A stretch of DNA of 64,000 nt from Haloflavibacter putidus (GTDB lineage: Bacteria > Bacteroidota > Bacteroidia > Flavobacteriales > Flavobacteriaceae). The notes under the pieces are model-generated. The model was not told the DNA's origin. It ran no database searches and saw only the letters and a program-made list of their open reading frames with translations. The stretch spans positions 1-64,000 of the forward strand of contig NZ_VIAR01000012.1 of the NCBI RefSeq assembly GCF_006546625.1, written 5' to 3'. Each line of letters opens with the position of its first letter. The first letter of the stretch is position 1. Positions 17,360 to 26,795 of the stretch are shown one piece after another. The translations under genes and the position numbers were made by a program.

Positions 17360-17428
17360 ATTAAAAATCACCATAGCACAAAAGTCTTCTAAAAGCTGTA
17401 ATACACTACTCTAACTTTAGGAAAAATT

Positions 17429-18532
17429 ATGTTGAAACGAAAACTTTTATCTATTCATAAATGGCTGGGATTATTGGCCGGAATATTTATTTTGGTTATG
17501 AGTCTAAGTGGCGCAGCCATTGTTTTTGACGATGAGATTGAAGCCTTTTTAAATCGCGATGTTGTTTATTTAGAAAACACTTCACAAGCTGTTTCTTTAG
17601 ATAACGCTTACGCGGAAGTTAGAAAAAAATACGAAAATTGGGACGCTCGTATAAAACACATTCCCAACACGGCCAACAGAGCTATAGAAATAGAAATTAG
17701 AAGACCGGACCAAAGGCGCTATCTCTATTTAAATCCGGTAAACGGAAAAATTTTGCGCGATTTAGACAGCAACAAAACCTTTTCACACTGGATGCTTAAA
17801 TTGCATTACCAATTACACGCAGGTTTTATTGGAGAAATTATAGCTTTTATAGCAGGTTTTATGCTGCTTGGCTCGTTAATTACGGGCTTTTGGTTTTACC
17901 GAAAATCTGTTTGGAAAACCTTGACTTTTAAAATGCGTCCGCGTTTTAGCAAAATGAAAACCTTATCTTCAGAATTACACCGTACAATTGGTGTTTGGGC
18001 ACTTATTTTTAATTTTCTAACTGCTTTAACCGGTTTTATTTTATTGTTGATTATTGTAGACTCTCACGCAGGAAAATTAGGTAAAGCAGAGCCTATTCCC
18101 AATCCGCCCAAAATAGAAGTTTCCTTAAACAAAATTGTTGCAAAAGCAAAAGAAAGCTATCCCGGTTTTAAACCTTCTTATATTAGCATGCCTAAACAAC
18201 CGGATAGTAAAATAAGATTATATGGCAATACAGACACAGATTTACCAATTCATTACGAATTTTCTAATTACGTACAGTACAATCCCAAAACTGGCGAAGA
18301 AACCAAATCTTTTTTTGTTAAAAACCAAGCTTGGCATTTACATCTTTTAAGTTTTACTTACCCCTTACATTTTGGAAATTGGGGTGGTATTTTTATAAAA
18401 CTTCTTTACACATTTTTTGGTCTTGCCCCAGCATTTTTATCTATTACCGGTTTTATAATTTGGCAACAACGCATCAAACGTCAAAAAGCCCTTAAAACCA
18501 AGCAACAAAAAAGAAAATTGAAATATTCGTAG
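17429..18532 (+). CDS. PepSY-associated TM helix protein (probable iron reductase/uptake)
   Basis: Inner-membrane protein of 367 residues with four hydrophobic segments: about 12-34 (LGLLAGIFILVMSLSGAAI), about 142-165, about 195-215 and about 330-350, with periplasmic PepSY-like regions between them. The N-terminal KLLSIHKWLGLLAG and LHYQLHAGFIGE carry the conserved histidines of the PepSY_TM family, which may hold haem. Members are typically found beside siderophore receptors and are thought to reduce iron in the periplasm. Here it follows the TonB receptor and DUF4374 gene after a 207-bp gap with a hairpin, so it may have its own promoter. Confidence 0.8.
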   Translation: MLKRKLLSIHKWLGLLAGIFILVMSLSGAAIVFDDEIEAFLNRDVVYLENTSQAVSLDNAYAEVRKKYENWDARIKHIPNTANRAIEIEIRRPDQRRYLYLNPVNGKILRDLDSNKTFSHWMLKLHYQLHAGFIGEIIAFIAGFMLLGSLITGFWFYRKSVWKTLTFKMRPRFSKMKTLSSELHRTIGVWALIFNFLTALTGFILLLIIVDSHAGKLGKAEPIPNPPKIEVSLNKIVAKAKESYPGFKPSYISMPKQPDSKIRLYGNTDTDLPIHYEFSNYVQYNPKTGEETKSFFVKNQAWHLHLLSFTYPLHFGNWGGIFIKLLYTFFGLAPAFLSITGFIIWQQRIKRQKALKTKQQKRKLKYS

Positions 18533-18740
18533 ACTGGTCAATTGCTTAAATAATTGATTGGTTAACTAGTGAATTCGGCACACCAAAATCTTTATTAAAA
18601 TCCCGCATGCAGCTTAAAGCGTTCCCTCATTTTCTATTTTTATATTCTCTATTTTTCTTCATTTTCTTATAACAATCCAAAAGAATAAAAATTTTTCCGT
18701 AAAAACATTTTCAAAAGCTTCTTAATTACCTAAAAGCCTG

Positions 18741-18748
18741 TATTTTTG
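18741..18748 (+). promoter_or_regulatory. Putative -7 box of the light-signalling operon
   Basis: TATTTTTG fits TAnnTTTG, 69 bp before the ATG at 18818. No TTG lies at the proper -33 distance. The remainder of the 285-bp gap (18533-18817) is AT-rich and shows no gene. Confidence 0.35.
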
Positions 18749-18817
18749 AGCTTCTACGGAATACCACATTTTTTATATTAAATAATTTAGTAATTTTACC
18801 GTTTAGGCAAAAAAAGA

Positions 18818-21800
18818 ATGAAAAATAATACCATCCCAAAAAATAAGCTTGCTAACGTAAAAGTTAAAAGAGAAGATTCTAAGATTATAGCGGTGGGCGC
18901 GAGTGCCGGCGGTTTAGAAGCTTTAAAAGTATTTTTTAGCAACCTTTCTAAAACAGACATAAATACTTATGTCGTAATTCAGCATTTATCGCCAGATTAT
19001 AAAAGTATGATGGGGCAATTGCTCAAAAAATTTGCGCATTTACCCATAAAACAAGTGCGGCAAAACACCTCGATAAAGCAGGGTGAAATTTATTTGATTC
19101 CATCTAAAAGTAATGCGGTTATAAAAGACGGCAAATTTGAGCTCATAGATAAAGAGAAAAAAAACCGTATTAATTTGCCAATAGATTTATTTTTTATGTC
19201 TTTGGCCAATTATAAACAAGAAAATGCCATAGGCATAATCTTAAGCGGAACCGGCAGCGATGGTACCAGAGGTGTAAAAGCTATAAAAGAAAAAGGCGGG
19301 ATGATTATGGTGCAAGACCCGCAGCAGGCAAAATTTGATGGTATGCCTAAATCTGCTTTGCAAACGGGATTGGTAGATTATACGCTTGCCGCGGAAAATA
19401 TGGGCAACGAAATTGAAGAGTACATTAACTCTCCTCTTATTATTAAAATTGACCAAGATAAAGTTGAATACGACAAAGACCTATTTGACGATATTTTGGA
19501 GTTGGTTAACAAACAAACCGACGCCGATTTTGCCCATTACAAATATTCTACATTAGCGCGAAGGTTAGCGCGGCGTATAAAAGTATGTAAAGCAAAAACA
19601 TTAGAAGAATATTATAATGTATTAAAAGAAACGCCAAAAGAAGTTGAATGCTTATTTAAAGAGTTTCTTATTGGGGTTACCAGTTTTTTTAGAGATCAAA
19701 AAGTTTGGCAATGTTTGCATCAAGAAGTTTTACCGCAAATCATACAGAGTAAACGCAATTTTCAAAAATTAAAAATCTGGAATGTTGCCTGTAGTACTGG
19801 AGAAGAAGCTTATTCTTTGGCTATAAGTATTTATGAAGAAATGCAAAACCAAGAAAAAAACTTGGAAGTAAAAATCTTTGCTACAGACATTTCTAAAGAT
19901 CATTTAGAAATTGGAAGTCAAGGTGTATATTCTGAAAGTGTTATAAGCGACATTCCGCCAGATTTACTAGAAAAATATTTCGTTTTAAAAAACGATAAAT
20001 ACCAAGTAGTAGATAAGATTAGAAAAATGGTCATTTTCTCTAAACATAATCTACTTAAAAATCCGCCTTTTAGCAATATGGACATTATTATGTGTCGTAA
20101 TTTGCTTATTTATTTCCAACTTTTCAATCAGCAAAAAGCTTTAAATGCTTTGCATTACGGGTTAAAAGATAAAGGATTTTTAATCTTGGGCACCAGCGAA
20201 AGCGTACACACACATCACGACCATTTTGAAGAGATAAACAGACGCTACAAAATTTATCAAAATAAATTTCCGAAAAAAAGATTAGACAGCAGCAATATGC
20301 ATTCTCCCAGAAAACAAGAAGTCACCAATAGAGAACCCGTCAAGAAAAAAACACTTACAAAAAGCAACAAAAACACGTTTTCTAAACATTCCTATCAAAC
20401 TGCCTTAACAGAAAACATCTTAGAACATTTTGGCGGAGCAAGTGTTTTGGTAGATGTAGAGTTTACTATTTTAGAAGCTTTTGGCGAGTTTAGAAAATAT
20501 GCAGATTTACCGGTAAAAGGCTTTAGCACCAATTTACTGGATATGATGGATAAAGACTTGCGCCAAGTTGTAAAAACTACGGGTAAAAAGGCCATTAAAG
20601 AAAACACCACTTTACAATACGACAATTTCAATTTACAAAAAGACGATCAAACTATAGGTTTAAAACTAATTTGTAAACCTTTTAAAGTAGAAAAATTTGG
20701 TAATGAAACCGGTCTAATTCTAAATTTTATAGAAACCGATATAAATTTAGACAAGGTTAAAAAAATTGAAAATTTAAAGCCGGGCACGCACTCGCAAGAG
20801 TATATAGAAGAACTGGAGCGCGAACTCAAAAAAACAAAAGAAGAATTACAAGAATCTTTAGAAGAAATAGAAAGCAGTAACCAAGAGTTACAAACAGCCA
20901 ACGAAGAGCTTTTGGCATCTAATGAAGAACTGCAAAGCACCAACGAAGAATTGCAAAGCGTTAACGAAGAAATAAATACCGTTAATGCAGAAAATGTGCA
21001 AAAGATGGAAGACTTATCGCAACTTAATGCAGATATGAATAACCTGCTAGAGAGCACCAATATTGGTACCATCTTTTTGGACGATAAACTTCAGATAAGA
21101 AAGTTTACTCCCGCCATCAAACGACATTTTAGTCTGTTAAAATCAGATTTAGGAAGACCAATTAACGATTTTACAGCCAATTTTACTTTACGGAAAGGAA
21201 AAGATTTGGTTTCGCGCTGTGAGCGTGTTTTAAAAACCGGCAAAAGTTTAGAACGACATATTGTGGCAAAAGACGGCGTTAATTTCTTGCAACGTATTTC
21301 GCCATTTTTAAACTCTAGAGAAGAGATGGTTGGGGTAGTAATCACATTTATTAACATCGAGTCGTTACAAAAAGCAAAAAGAAAATTAGAAGCTAGCGAA
21401 AAACGCTTTAAATCTTTTTATGAAGAAGATCCGGTTATGCACTTTAGTGTAGAACCAATTTCTAATCAGATTACCCATTGCAATATAGAAGCTGCAGAGA
21501 AACTGGGTTATGAAGAAAAAGAAGAATTGATAGGAAAGTCTATTTTAGATCTTTATAAAGATAACTCTCAATTACAAACCATTAAAAGGCATAAAGAATT
21601 TAAAAAAGAAGGGGTTCTAAAAAATATAGAGCAATTATTACTTACCAAAGAAGCCGAAGAAATTTCGGTAATTATGCATATTACCGCAGAGGTAGACGAA
21701 GATGACAATATTATAAACCATCGTTTTACTTGTGTAGACATTTCCGCACAGAAAAAATCGCAAAAAGAATTAGAAGAGCAAAAAGCAGATTTAGTTAGAG

Positions 21801-22474
21801 TTAATCGCGATTTAGAACAATTTGTAAGTATCTGTTCACACGATTTGCAAGAACCGCTTTCTACCATAAAATTTGGTAGCGATATTCTTGGTAAAATTTA
21901 TGGCGATAAGCTAGATAAAAAAGGAAAAGATTACATCTCTTATATAGATCAAGCTTCCAACCGTTTGTCTGAGCAAATTAAAGCCTTGTTAGAACATTCT
22001 CGTATTGGTAGAAATACCAATAAGAAGCTAGTAAATACGCGAGAGTTGGTAGAAGTGGTGAAATACGATTTAAGCAAACGTATAAAAGATACCAAAGCAC
22101 GTGTAAGCGTTGGTAAATTACCAAAAATTAAAGCATACGAAGTAGAATTGCGTTTATTGTTTCAGAATTTAATGAGCAATGCTTTAAAGTATATTTCTAA
22201 AGACCGCAAACCGGAAATAAGAATTTCTGCTTATCCCGAGGGAGATTATTGGGTGTTTACTATTATGGATAACGGCATAGGAATCTCGGAAGAAGATCAA
22301 AAAAGTATTTTTACTATTTTTAATCGTGTACCATCTGCAGAAAAAGATTATGATGGCACCGGAGTTGGTTTGGCACACGTAGAAAAAATTGTAACCTTAC
22401 ACGAAGGCTCGCTTTGGGTAGATTCTCAAGTTGGAGTTGGAAGCACATTTTATTTTAAAATAAAAGCTAAATGA
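18818..22474 (+). CDS. Hybrid CheB methylesterase / CheR methyltransferase / PAS histidine kinase
   Basis: A 1218-residue multidomain signalling protein. Residues about 20-205 are a CheB methylesterase with the triad Ser29 (VGASAGG), His56 (IQHLSPD) and Asp148 (SGTGSDGTRG). About 225-490 is CheR, with VACSTGEEAYSLA as SAM motif and MCRNLLIYF. About 655-740 is a long Glu/Asn-rich coiled coil, followed by two PAS regions and a HisKA-HATPase module (phospho-His1008 in SHDLQEP, N box Asn1121, DNGIGI, GTGVGLAHVEKI). No receiver domain is present. It overlaps the phytochrome gene by 4 bp, so the two kinases probably act in one light-linked pathway. No chemoreceptor genes are nearby, so the methylation target is unknown. 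Confidence 0.88.
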   Translation: MKNNTIPKNKLANVKVKREDSKIIAVGASAGGLEALKVFFSNLSKTDINTYVVIQHLSPDYKSMMGQLLKKFAHLPIKQVRQNTSIKQGEIYLIPSKSNAVIKDGKFELIDKEKKNRINLPIDLFFMSLANYKQENAIGIILSGTGSDGTRGVKAIKEKGGMIMVQDPQQAKFDGMPKSALQTGLVDYTLAAENMGNEIEEYINSPLIIKIDQDKVEYDKDLFDDILELVNKQTDADFAHYKYSTLARRLARRIKVCKAKTLEEYYNVLKETPKEVECLFKEFLIGVTSFFRDQKVWQCLHQEVLPQIIQSKRNFQKLKIWNVACSTGEEAYSLAISIYEEMQNQEKNLEVKIFATDISKDHLEIGSQGVYSESVISDIPPDLLEKYFVLKNDKYQVVDKIRKMVIFSKHNLLKNPPFSNMDIIMCRNLLIYFQLFNQQKALNALHYGLKDKGFLILGTSESVHTHHDHFEEINRRYKIYQNKFPKKRLDSSNMHSPRKQEVTNREPVKKKTLTKSNKNTFSKHSYQTALTENILEHFGGASVLVDVEFTILEAFGEFRKYADLPVKGFSTNLLDMMDKDLRQVVKTTGKKAIKENTTLQYDNFNLQKDDQTIGLKLICKPFKVEKFGNETGLILNFIETDINLDKVKKIENLKPGTHSQEYIEELERELKKTKEELQESLEEIESSNQELQTANEELLASNEELQSTNEELQSVNEEINTVNAENVQKMEDLSQLNADMNNLLESTNIGTIFLDDKLQIRKFTPAIKRHFSLLKSDLGRPINDFTANFTLRKGKDLVSRCERVLKTGKSLERHIVAKDGVNFLQRISPFLNSREEMVGVVITFINIESLQKAKRKLEASEKRFKSFYEEDPVMHFSVEPISNQITHCNIEAAEKLGYEEKEELIGKSILDLYKDNSQLQTIKRHKEFKKEGVLKNIEQLLLTKEAEEISVIMHITAEVDEDDNIINHRFTCVDISAQKKSQKELEEQKADLVRVNRDLEQFVSICSHDLQEPLSTIKFGSDILGKIYGDKLDKKGKDYISYIDQASNRLSEQIKALLEHSRIGRNTNKKLVNTRELVEVVKYDLSKRIKDTKARVSVGKLPKIKAYEVELRLLFQNLMSNALKYISKDRKPEIRISAYPEGDYWVFTIMDNGIGISEEDQKSIFTIFNRVPSAEKDYDGTGVGLAHVEKIVTLHEGSLWVDSQVGVGSTFYFKIKAK

Positions 22475-24687
22475 GGTTAAAACAATACCAAGAAAATGTA
22501 AACCTTACCAATTGCGATAAAGAGCCCATTCAAATTATTCCGTTTACGCAAGATTATGGTTTTGTGCTAGTTTGCGAACCTGCTACTTTACAAATACTGC
22601 AAGTTAGCGAAAATGTCGAGCGTTTTCTTGGTCTAAAAAAAGACGCTATTTTAAACCAGAACTTAGCTCAAATTTTACCAAAAGATGGGTTACAGCAATT
22701 TCAAAATATAAAAGAAAAACCCACCAACTTTTCTGTAGAAAAAGTAAACATTGGCAACGCAGCTTGGTTTATGCTCCCTACCCTACACAATAAGCATTTG
22801 CTTATAGATTTTGAGCCTTGGGAAGAAATAGCAGAACCGCTTTTGCTTCAAAAAGAATTATCGCAACTAATAAATTTTTTAGACAACGCCCAAAGCATAC
22901 CAGAAATGGCAGCGCAAACCGTAAAAATGGTACGCGAAAGCTTTGGTTATGATCGGGTAATGCTATACGAATTTGATGCCGAATGGAATGGCGAAGTAAT
23001 TGCAGAAGAAAAACAAAAGGAAATGAAAAGCTGGCTTGGTTTGCGCTATCCTGCAAGCGATATTCCTAAACCGGCCAGAGAAATTTTTTTACAACAAGGC
23101 GTAAGAATGATTGCAGATGTGCAATACAAGGCAGCAGATTTGGTTCCTAAAATTTCTCCGTTAACGCAAAAACCGCTCAATATTGCCAAATCAGAGCTTC
23201 GTGGCGTCTCTCCTATACATATTCAATACCTAAAAAATATGGAGGTTGGCGCATCGTTAACCGCTGCAATTATTGTAGATGGCGATTTATGGGGTTTATT
23301 GGCTTGCCATCATAATTACGCCAAAAAAATAAATTATTACCAACGCCAAACGTGCAAATTTTTAACCCAAGTCTTTTCTAACAAACTTTCTTTAGAAAAC
23401 AGTAAAACTTACTTCAACAAATTAGAAAAGAGCGATAATTTCCGTAAAGAATTAGTAACACAAATGCGGCATAGCAAAAACTTACCGGAAGCTTTAACTG
23501 CTTTTAAAACCAAATTTACCAATTTGGTATCTTGCTCCGGTGGCGCATTAATTCTTGATAATACCATTAAATTACTAGGCAAAACCCCTACTGAAAAAGA
23601 GATAATTAAGCTAAAAGAAGAATTTTTAAAAAATAGACCGGAAAATGTTTATTTTCAGAGAAATCTTGGCGCTACTTTTCCTTCCGCAAAAGCTTATGCT
23701 CAAAACGCTTCGGGTATTTTGAGTTTACGTTTAGACCAAAGCGATAAAAATTTTGTACTTTGGTTTCGTCCCGAAGAAGCACAAGAAGTAAGCTGGGGCG
23801 GAAAACCAGAAATAATTAACAATACCAAAGACGATCTTACCTCGATGAGTCCCCGTACTTCTTTTGAAAAGTGGACTACAAAACAATCTGGTATTTCTAA
23901 AGCCTGGAAAAGTTATGATATAAAAGCAGCAGAAAATCTTTTAGAAAATATTTCGGCATTTAGATTGGCACAAAAAAAAGATAAAGTTTCGCGATTAAAC
24001 AACCAATTATCTTTGGCCAATAAAGAACTGGAAACCTTTAGCTACACGGTTTCTCACGATTTACGTGCTCCCTTGCGGGGAATTAAAAGTTACCTGAAAA
24101 TTTTACAAGAGGATTTGGCAGAAGGCAAAACAGAAGAGCTACCGCAAATTGTAGAGACAATGACTACAGCAACTGCCGAAATGGATACGTTGATAGAAAA
24201 CTTATTAAATTATGCTAAAAATGCAGCAGGAAATATTCGGCCAACCAAAATAGCTTTGGTTACTTTAATAGAAAATATTTTAAAAAAGAATAACGTAGCT
24301 AAAAACTATCCGCAAACCAAAATAGAGATAATTCCCAATTTGCCCAACATTTTTGGAGATGCACAAATGATAGAGCAACTTTTTACCAATTTACTGGAAA
24401 ATGCTTTAAAATATAGCGCCGAAAAACAAGACGCACACATTAAAATAGGTTTTGAAAAACGACAGCAAAATACCGTTTTTTATGTTAAAGATAATGGTAT
24501 TGGTTTTAAAGAAGAAGATGCTAAAAAATTGTTTGAACCCTTTATACGTCTAGCTCCCAAAAACATAGAAGGTTCTGGCATTGGCCTAGCCACCGTAAAA
24601 AAAGTAATAGAAAAACATCAAGGAAAAATTTGGGCAGAGAGTGAACCCGGCAAAGGTTCGGTTTTTTATTTTATCTTAGCAGTCTGA
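22471..24687 (+). CDS. Bacteriophytochrome histidine kinase
   Basis: Red/far-red photosensor kinase of 738 residues. PAS-like N-terminal region with Cys15 (LTNCDKEPIQIIP), the position used for covalent biliverdin attachment in bacteriophytochromes. GAF domain with RYPASDIP (conserved PxSDIP) and the chromophore-pocket segment SPIHIQYLKNM. PHY domain with tongue elements WGGKPE and SPRTSFEKW. HisKA with phospho-His near 529 (SYTVSHDLRAPLRG) and HATPase (DNGIGF, GSGIGLATVKK). All residues for a working photoreceptor seem present. It is coupled (ATGA overlap) to the upstream CheB/CheR kinase and followed by a response regulator and a haem oxygenase. Confidence 0.93.
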   Translation: MRLKQYQENVNLTNCDKEPIQIIPFTQDYGFVLVCEPATLQILQVSENVERFLGLKKDAILNQNLAQILPKDGLQQFQNIKEKPTNFSVEKVNIGNAAWFMLPTLHNKHLLIDFEPWEEIAEPLLLQKELSQLINFLDNAQSIPEMAAQTVKMVRESFGYDRVMLYEFDAEWNGEVIAEEKQKEMKSWLGLRYPASDIPKPAREIFLQQGVRMIADVQYKAADLVPKISPLTQKPLNIAKSELRGVSPIHIQYLKNMEVGASLTAAIIVDGDLWGLLACHHNYAKKINYYQRQTCKFLTQVFSNKLSLENSKTYFNKLEKSDNFRKELVTQMRHSKNLPEALTAFKTKFTNLVSCSGGALILDNTIKLLGKTPTEKEIIKLKEEFLKNRPENVYFQRNLGATFPSAKAYAQNASGILSLRLDQSDKNFVLWFRPEEAQEVSWGGKPEIINNTKDDLTSMSPRTSFEKWTTKQSGISKAWKSYDIKAAENLLENISAFRLAQKKDKVSRLNNQLSLANKELETFSYTVSHDLRAPLRGIKSYLKILQEDLAEGKTEELPQIVETMTTATAEMDTLIENLLNYAKNAAGNIRPTKIALVTLIENILKKNNVAKNYPQTKIEIIPNLPNIFGDAQMIEQLFTNLLENALKYSAEKQDAHIKIGFEKRQQNTVFYVKDNGIGFKEEDAKKLFEPFIRLAPKNIEGSGIGLATVKKVIEKHQGKIWAESEPGKGSVFYFILAV

Positions 24688-24703
24688 GATAAGCTTTTTA
24701 AAA

Positions 24704-25273
24704 ATGATAAAAATACCTTTACGGATTGTTTTGGTAGAAGACTACCAAATAGATGCAGATTTAATTACCAGGCACATAAAAAAGGTAGTTACAAATCCTA
24801 CAATAAAAGTAACCGATAATCTAGCCGATTTTAAAGAACTACTAACTTCTTTTGTGCCAGATATCGTGTTATCAGATTATAATTTGCCAACGTGCACAGG
24901 TTTGGATATTTTAGAATACACCAAAGAAAACGATAAAAACTTACCATTCATCTTTATTACGGGAACTTTAGAAGACGAAGAACTGGCCGCCAACACTATT
25001 TTATCTGGTGCAGATGGTTTTATCTTAAAGAAACACTTGCCAAACTTGCACGAAAAAATACGACCTCTGTTTAAAAAGTTTGTCTTTAACATGAATAAAC
25101 AAGAGGCTTTGCGCGAGCAAATTAGAAGAAATAAAATGACGGTAAACCGCATTAAACGGTATTTAGATAACCTTAGGAGCGACTCTACGGAGCAGCAAGA
25201 AAACCTTCAAAAAATACGAGAAAATATAGACTCTTTACAAGACGATAAACATGCTAACGACCTTAAAGAATGA
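24704..25273 (+). CDS. Single-domain response regulator of the phytochrome operon
   Basis: Receiver-domain protein of 189 residues. The acidic pocket VEDYQID, phospho-acceptor Asp58 (VLSDYNLP), switch Thr (FITGTLEDEE) and Lys (GFILKKHL) are present in order. Beyond about residue 125 there is no DNA-binding or enzyme domain, only a charged coiled-coil-like tail. It probably takes phosphate from the neighbouring kinases and works by protein contact. The 3' end overlaps the haem oxygenase start by 23 bp in another frame. Confidence 0.88.
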   Translation: MIKIPLRIVLVEDYQIDADLITRHIKKVVTNPTIKVTDNLADFKELLTSFVPDIVLSDYNLPTCTGLDILEYTKENDKNLPFIFITGTLEDEELAANTILSGADGFILKKHLPNLHEKIRPLFKKFVFNMNKQEALREQIRRNKMTVNRIKRYLDNLRSDSTEQQENLQKIRENIDSLQDDKHANDLKE

Positions 25274-25829
25274 AACCAGAGATCTTCATACCGCGACAGA
25301 AAATGAAAATCTAGCCAACAAAATTATAGATAAAAGTATTAGCAAAGAAGAATTTCATCTTTTGCTACTTCAAAACTACGTAGCTTACGCCCTTACCGAA
25401 AATGCTATTGCAGATAATTTAGATGATTTTCAGCCGGAAAAAGCCGCGGTTCTTCAAAAAGATTTAAAAAATCTAAGCATCCAATCTCCCAACTTAAATA
25501 ATTATACTTACTCTTTTTCTTGTAAAAACTCTGCGGAAGCTTTGGGAGCGCAATATGTTGTAGAGGGTTCTGCTTTAGGCGGAATGGTAATTGCTAAACA
25601 TTTAAAAAAATGCCCTCCCCTAGCAAATTTACCTACCCAAAATTTCTTTAGCGGAAAGCGGGAAAATTTAGCAGATTGGAAAAAGTTTCAAAATAAAATG
25701 GAAGAATACAGCTTTACCGCTTCTCAAAAAGAACAAATGCTGGAAAAAGCGAAAGAAACTTTTAATTTTTTCAGGAAGGTATTTCAAGATAAAAATCTTA
25801 AAAAGTACATACCTACAAAAAGCTTTTAA
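25251..25829 (+). CDS. bphO: Biliverdin-producing haem oxygenase
   Basis: Protein of 192 residues of the bacterial haem oxygenase fold. The proximal haem ligand is likely His13 (ETRDLHTATE) and the distal helix has the Gly-rich GSALGGMVIAKHL. The enzyme cleaves haem to biliverdin, Fe2+ and CO; biliverdin is the phytochrome chromophore. Position directly after the phytochrome kinase and response regulator, with a 23-bp overlap, makes the bphO role very likely. Sequence identity to known HOs looks low, as is usual for this group, so the call depends partly on context. Confidence 0.85.
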   Translation: MLTTLKNETRDLHTATENENLANKIIDKSISKEEFHLLLLQNYVAYALTENAIADNLDDFQPEKAAVLQKDLKNLSIQSPNLNNYTYSFSCKNSAEALGAQYVVEGSALGGMVIAKHLKKCPPLANLPTQNFFSGKRENLADWKKFQNKMEEYSFTASQKEQMLEKAKETFNFFRKVFQDKNLKKYIPTKSF

Positions 25830-25979
25830 AGCAAAATAAAACGATTAGATAAAGCAACAAAAATGTTAATTTATTAAAAACCAAAAGCTTATAGTAACAA
25901 ATTCCTGTTAATTATTTTCCGCTGGCTTTCTTTTTTTATACTTTAAGGCTAAATTAAGTATAACCAAAAAAATTAAATT

Positions 25980-26180
25980 ATGGCAGTATTAAAAGTAGTA
26001 GAGATTTTAGCAAACTCAGAAAAAAGTTGGGAAGATGCAACTCAAAAAGCAGTAAAACATGCTTCTAAAACCGTAAAGAATATCAAATCGGTTTATATTA
26101 ACGAGCAGACCGCTACGGTAAATGGAGACAATATAGCCGAATTTCGGGTAAACGTAAAAATAACATTTGAAGTGAATTAA
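25980..26180 (+). CDS. Dodecin family flavin-binding protein
   Basis: A complete small dodecin of 66 residues (typical size 65-75). The pattern KVVEILANSEKSWEDATQKAV, AvHASKTVKNIKSVYI and a C-terminal ITFEVN beta strand is characteristic. Dodecins form hollow 12-subunit shells that bind riboflavin, FMN or CoA as storage or scavenging proteins. The Trp of the flavin stack (Trp21 in KSWEDA; family position near residue 36-38 in archaeal members differs) is present near the N-terminal helix; ligand not predictable. Single gene with its own terminator. Confidence 0.9.
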   Translation: MAVLKVVEILANSEKSWEDATQKAVKHASKTVKNIKSVYINEQTATVNGDNIAEFRVNVKITFEVN

Positions 26181-26205
26181 AAACCTTCAAAATCTATAAT
26201 TGAAC

Positions 26206-26250
26206 AACCGTTTAAGAAATCTTTGTTAGAGAATCTTAAACGGTTTTTTT
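26206..26250 (+). terminator. Intrinsic terminator after the dodecin gene
   Basis: A 12-bp stem AACCGTTTAAGA (26206-26217) with 26234-26245, a 16-nt loop and a T-run, 25 bp after the dodecin stop codon. Confidence 0.8.
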
Positions 26251-26332
26251 GTTTAAATTATTTCTCTTTCTATACTTTTGATTTTAGTAGGTTAGCATAA
26301 TTTTTTAAGTAATTTAGCAAAATTATCAAAAC

Positions 26333-26655
26333 ATATTTTCTAAAAAACTTTGTGCTTTATTTACTCTTTTACTGTTTTTCAACTCTTCTTTATATGGACA
26401 ACCTTTAGAAGAATTTATAGAGACAGAAATAATCAATAGTCCGCGTTTAGAAGGCTTGAAATTACAATATCGTGAATCGCAAGAAGAATAAAGGAAGTAA
26501 AAAGTCTTCCCAAGACATATTTTGAAGCAGGTTATTTTTTGAACGAGCCCGAAATTAGAACCGGAACCCCAGAGGCAAAATTTCCCGTAAAGCAATGCTT
26601 ACAGCTTAAATTTCAATTAAAGAAAATAGAAGCCGTTAACGATTCTTATATATAA
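26333..26655 (+). pseudogene. Truncated, frameshifted TolC-family outer-membrane efflux protein
   Basis: Codons from ATA at 26333 (a likely lost ATG) read FSKKLCALFTLLLFFNSS, a signal peptide, then PLEEFIETEIINSPRLEGLK, typical of a TolC/OEP N terminus, to a TAA near 26490. A shift of frame continues with KEVKSLPKTYFEAGYFLNEP and EIRTGTPEAKFPVKQ, which matches the flavobacterial TolC region before the MLPWFG motif, but it soon hits a stop at 26653. The missing start codon, frameshift and lack of the remaining roughly 300 residues show a dead gene. It was probably the outer-membrane partner of a heavy-metal efflux pump. Bases 26656-26795 hold no further feature. Confidence 0.65.
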
Positions 26656-26795
26656 ACAGCGGTTATAGAATATGTAACAAGTTAAACTATTAGTGTATAG
26701 AAAAGAGCTTATATTAATAGAATATGCATCATATAAATTTCAATTAATCAAAAAAACACTAACTTTAAATTAATTAATATTAAAACCATTTCAAA

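Noticed and set aside
18565-18582. ACTAGTGAATTCGGCAC, similar to a cloning-linker sequence
   Set aside because: The neighbouring DNA is normal for this genome on both sides and the match is short; a chance event is more likely than contamination.
20647-21072. Ser-rich antisense reading frame opposite the coiled coil of the CheB/CheR kinase
   Set aside because: The Ser richness is a shadow of the repeated Glu codons on the plus strand.
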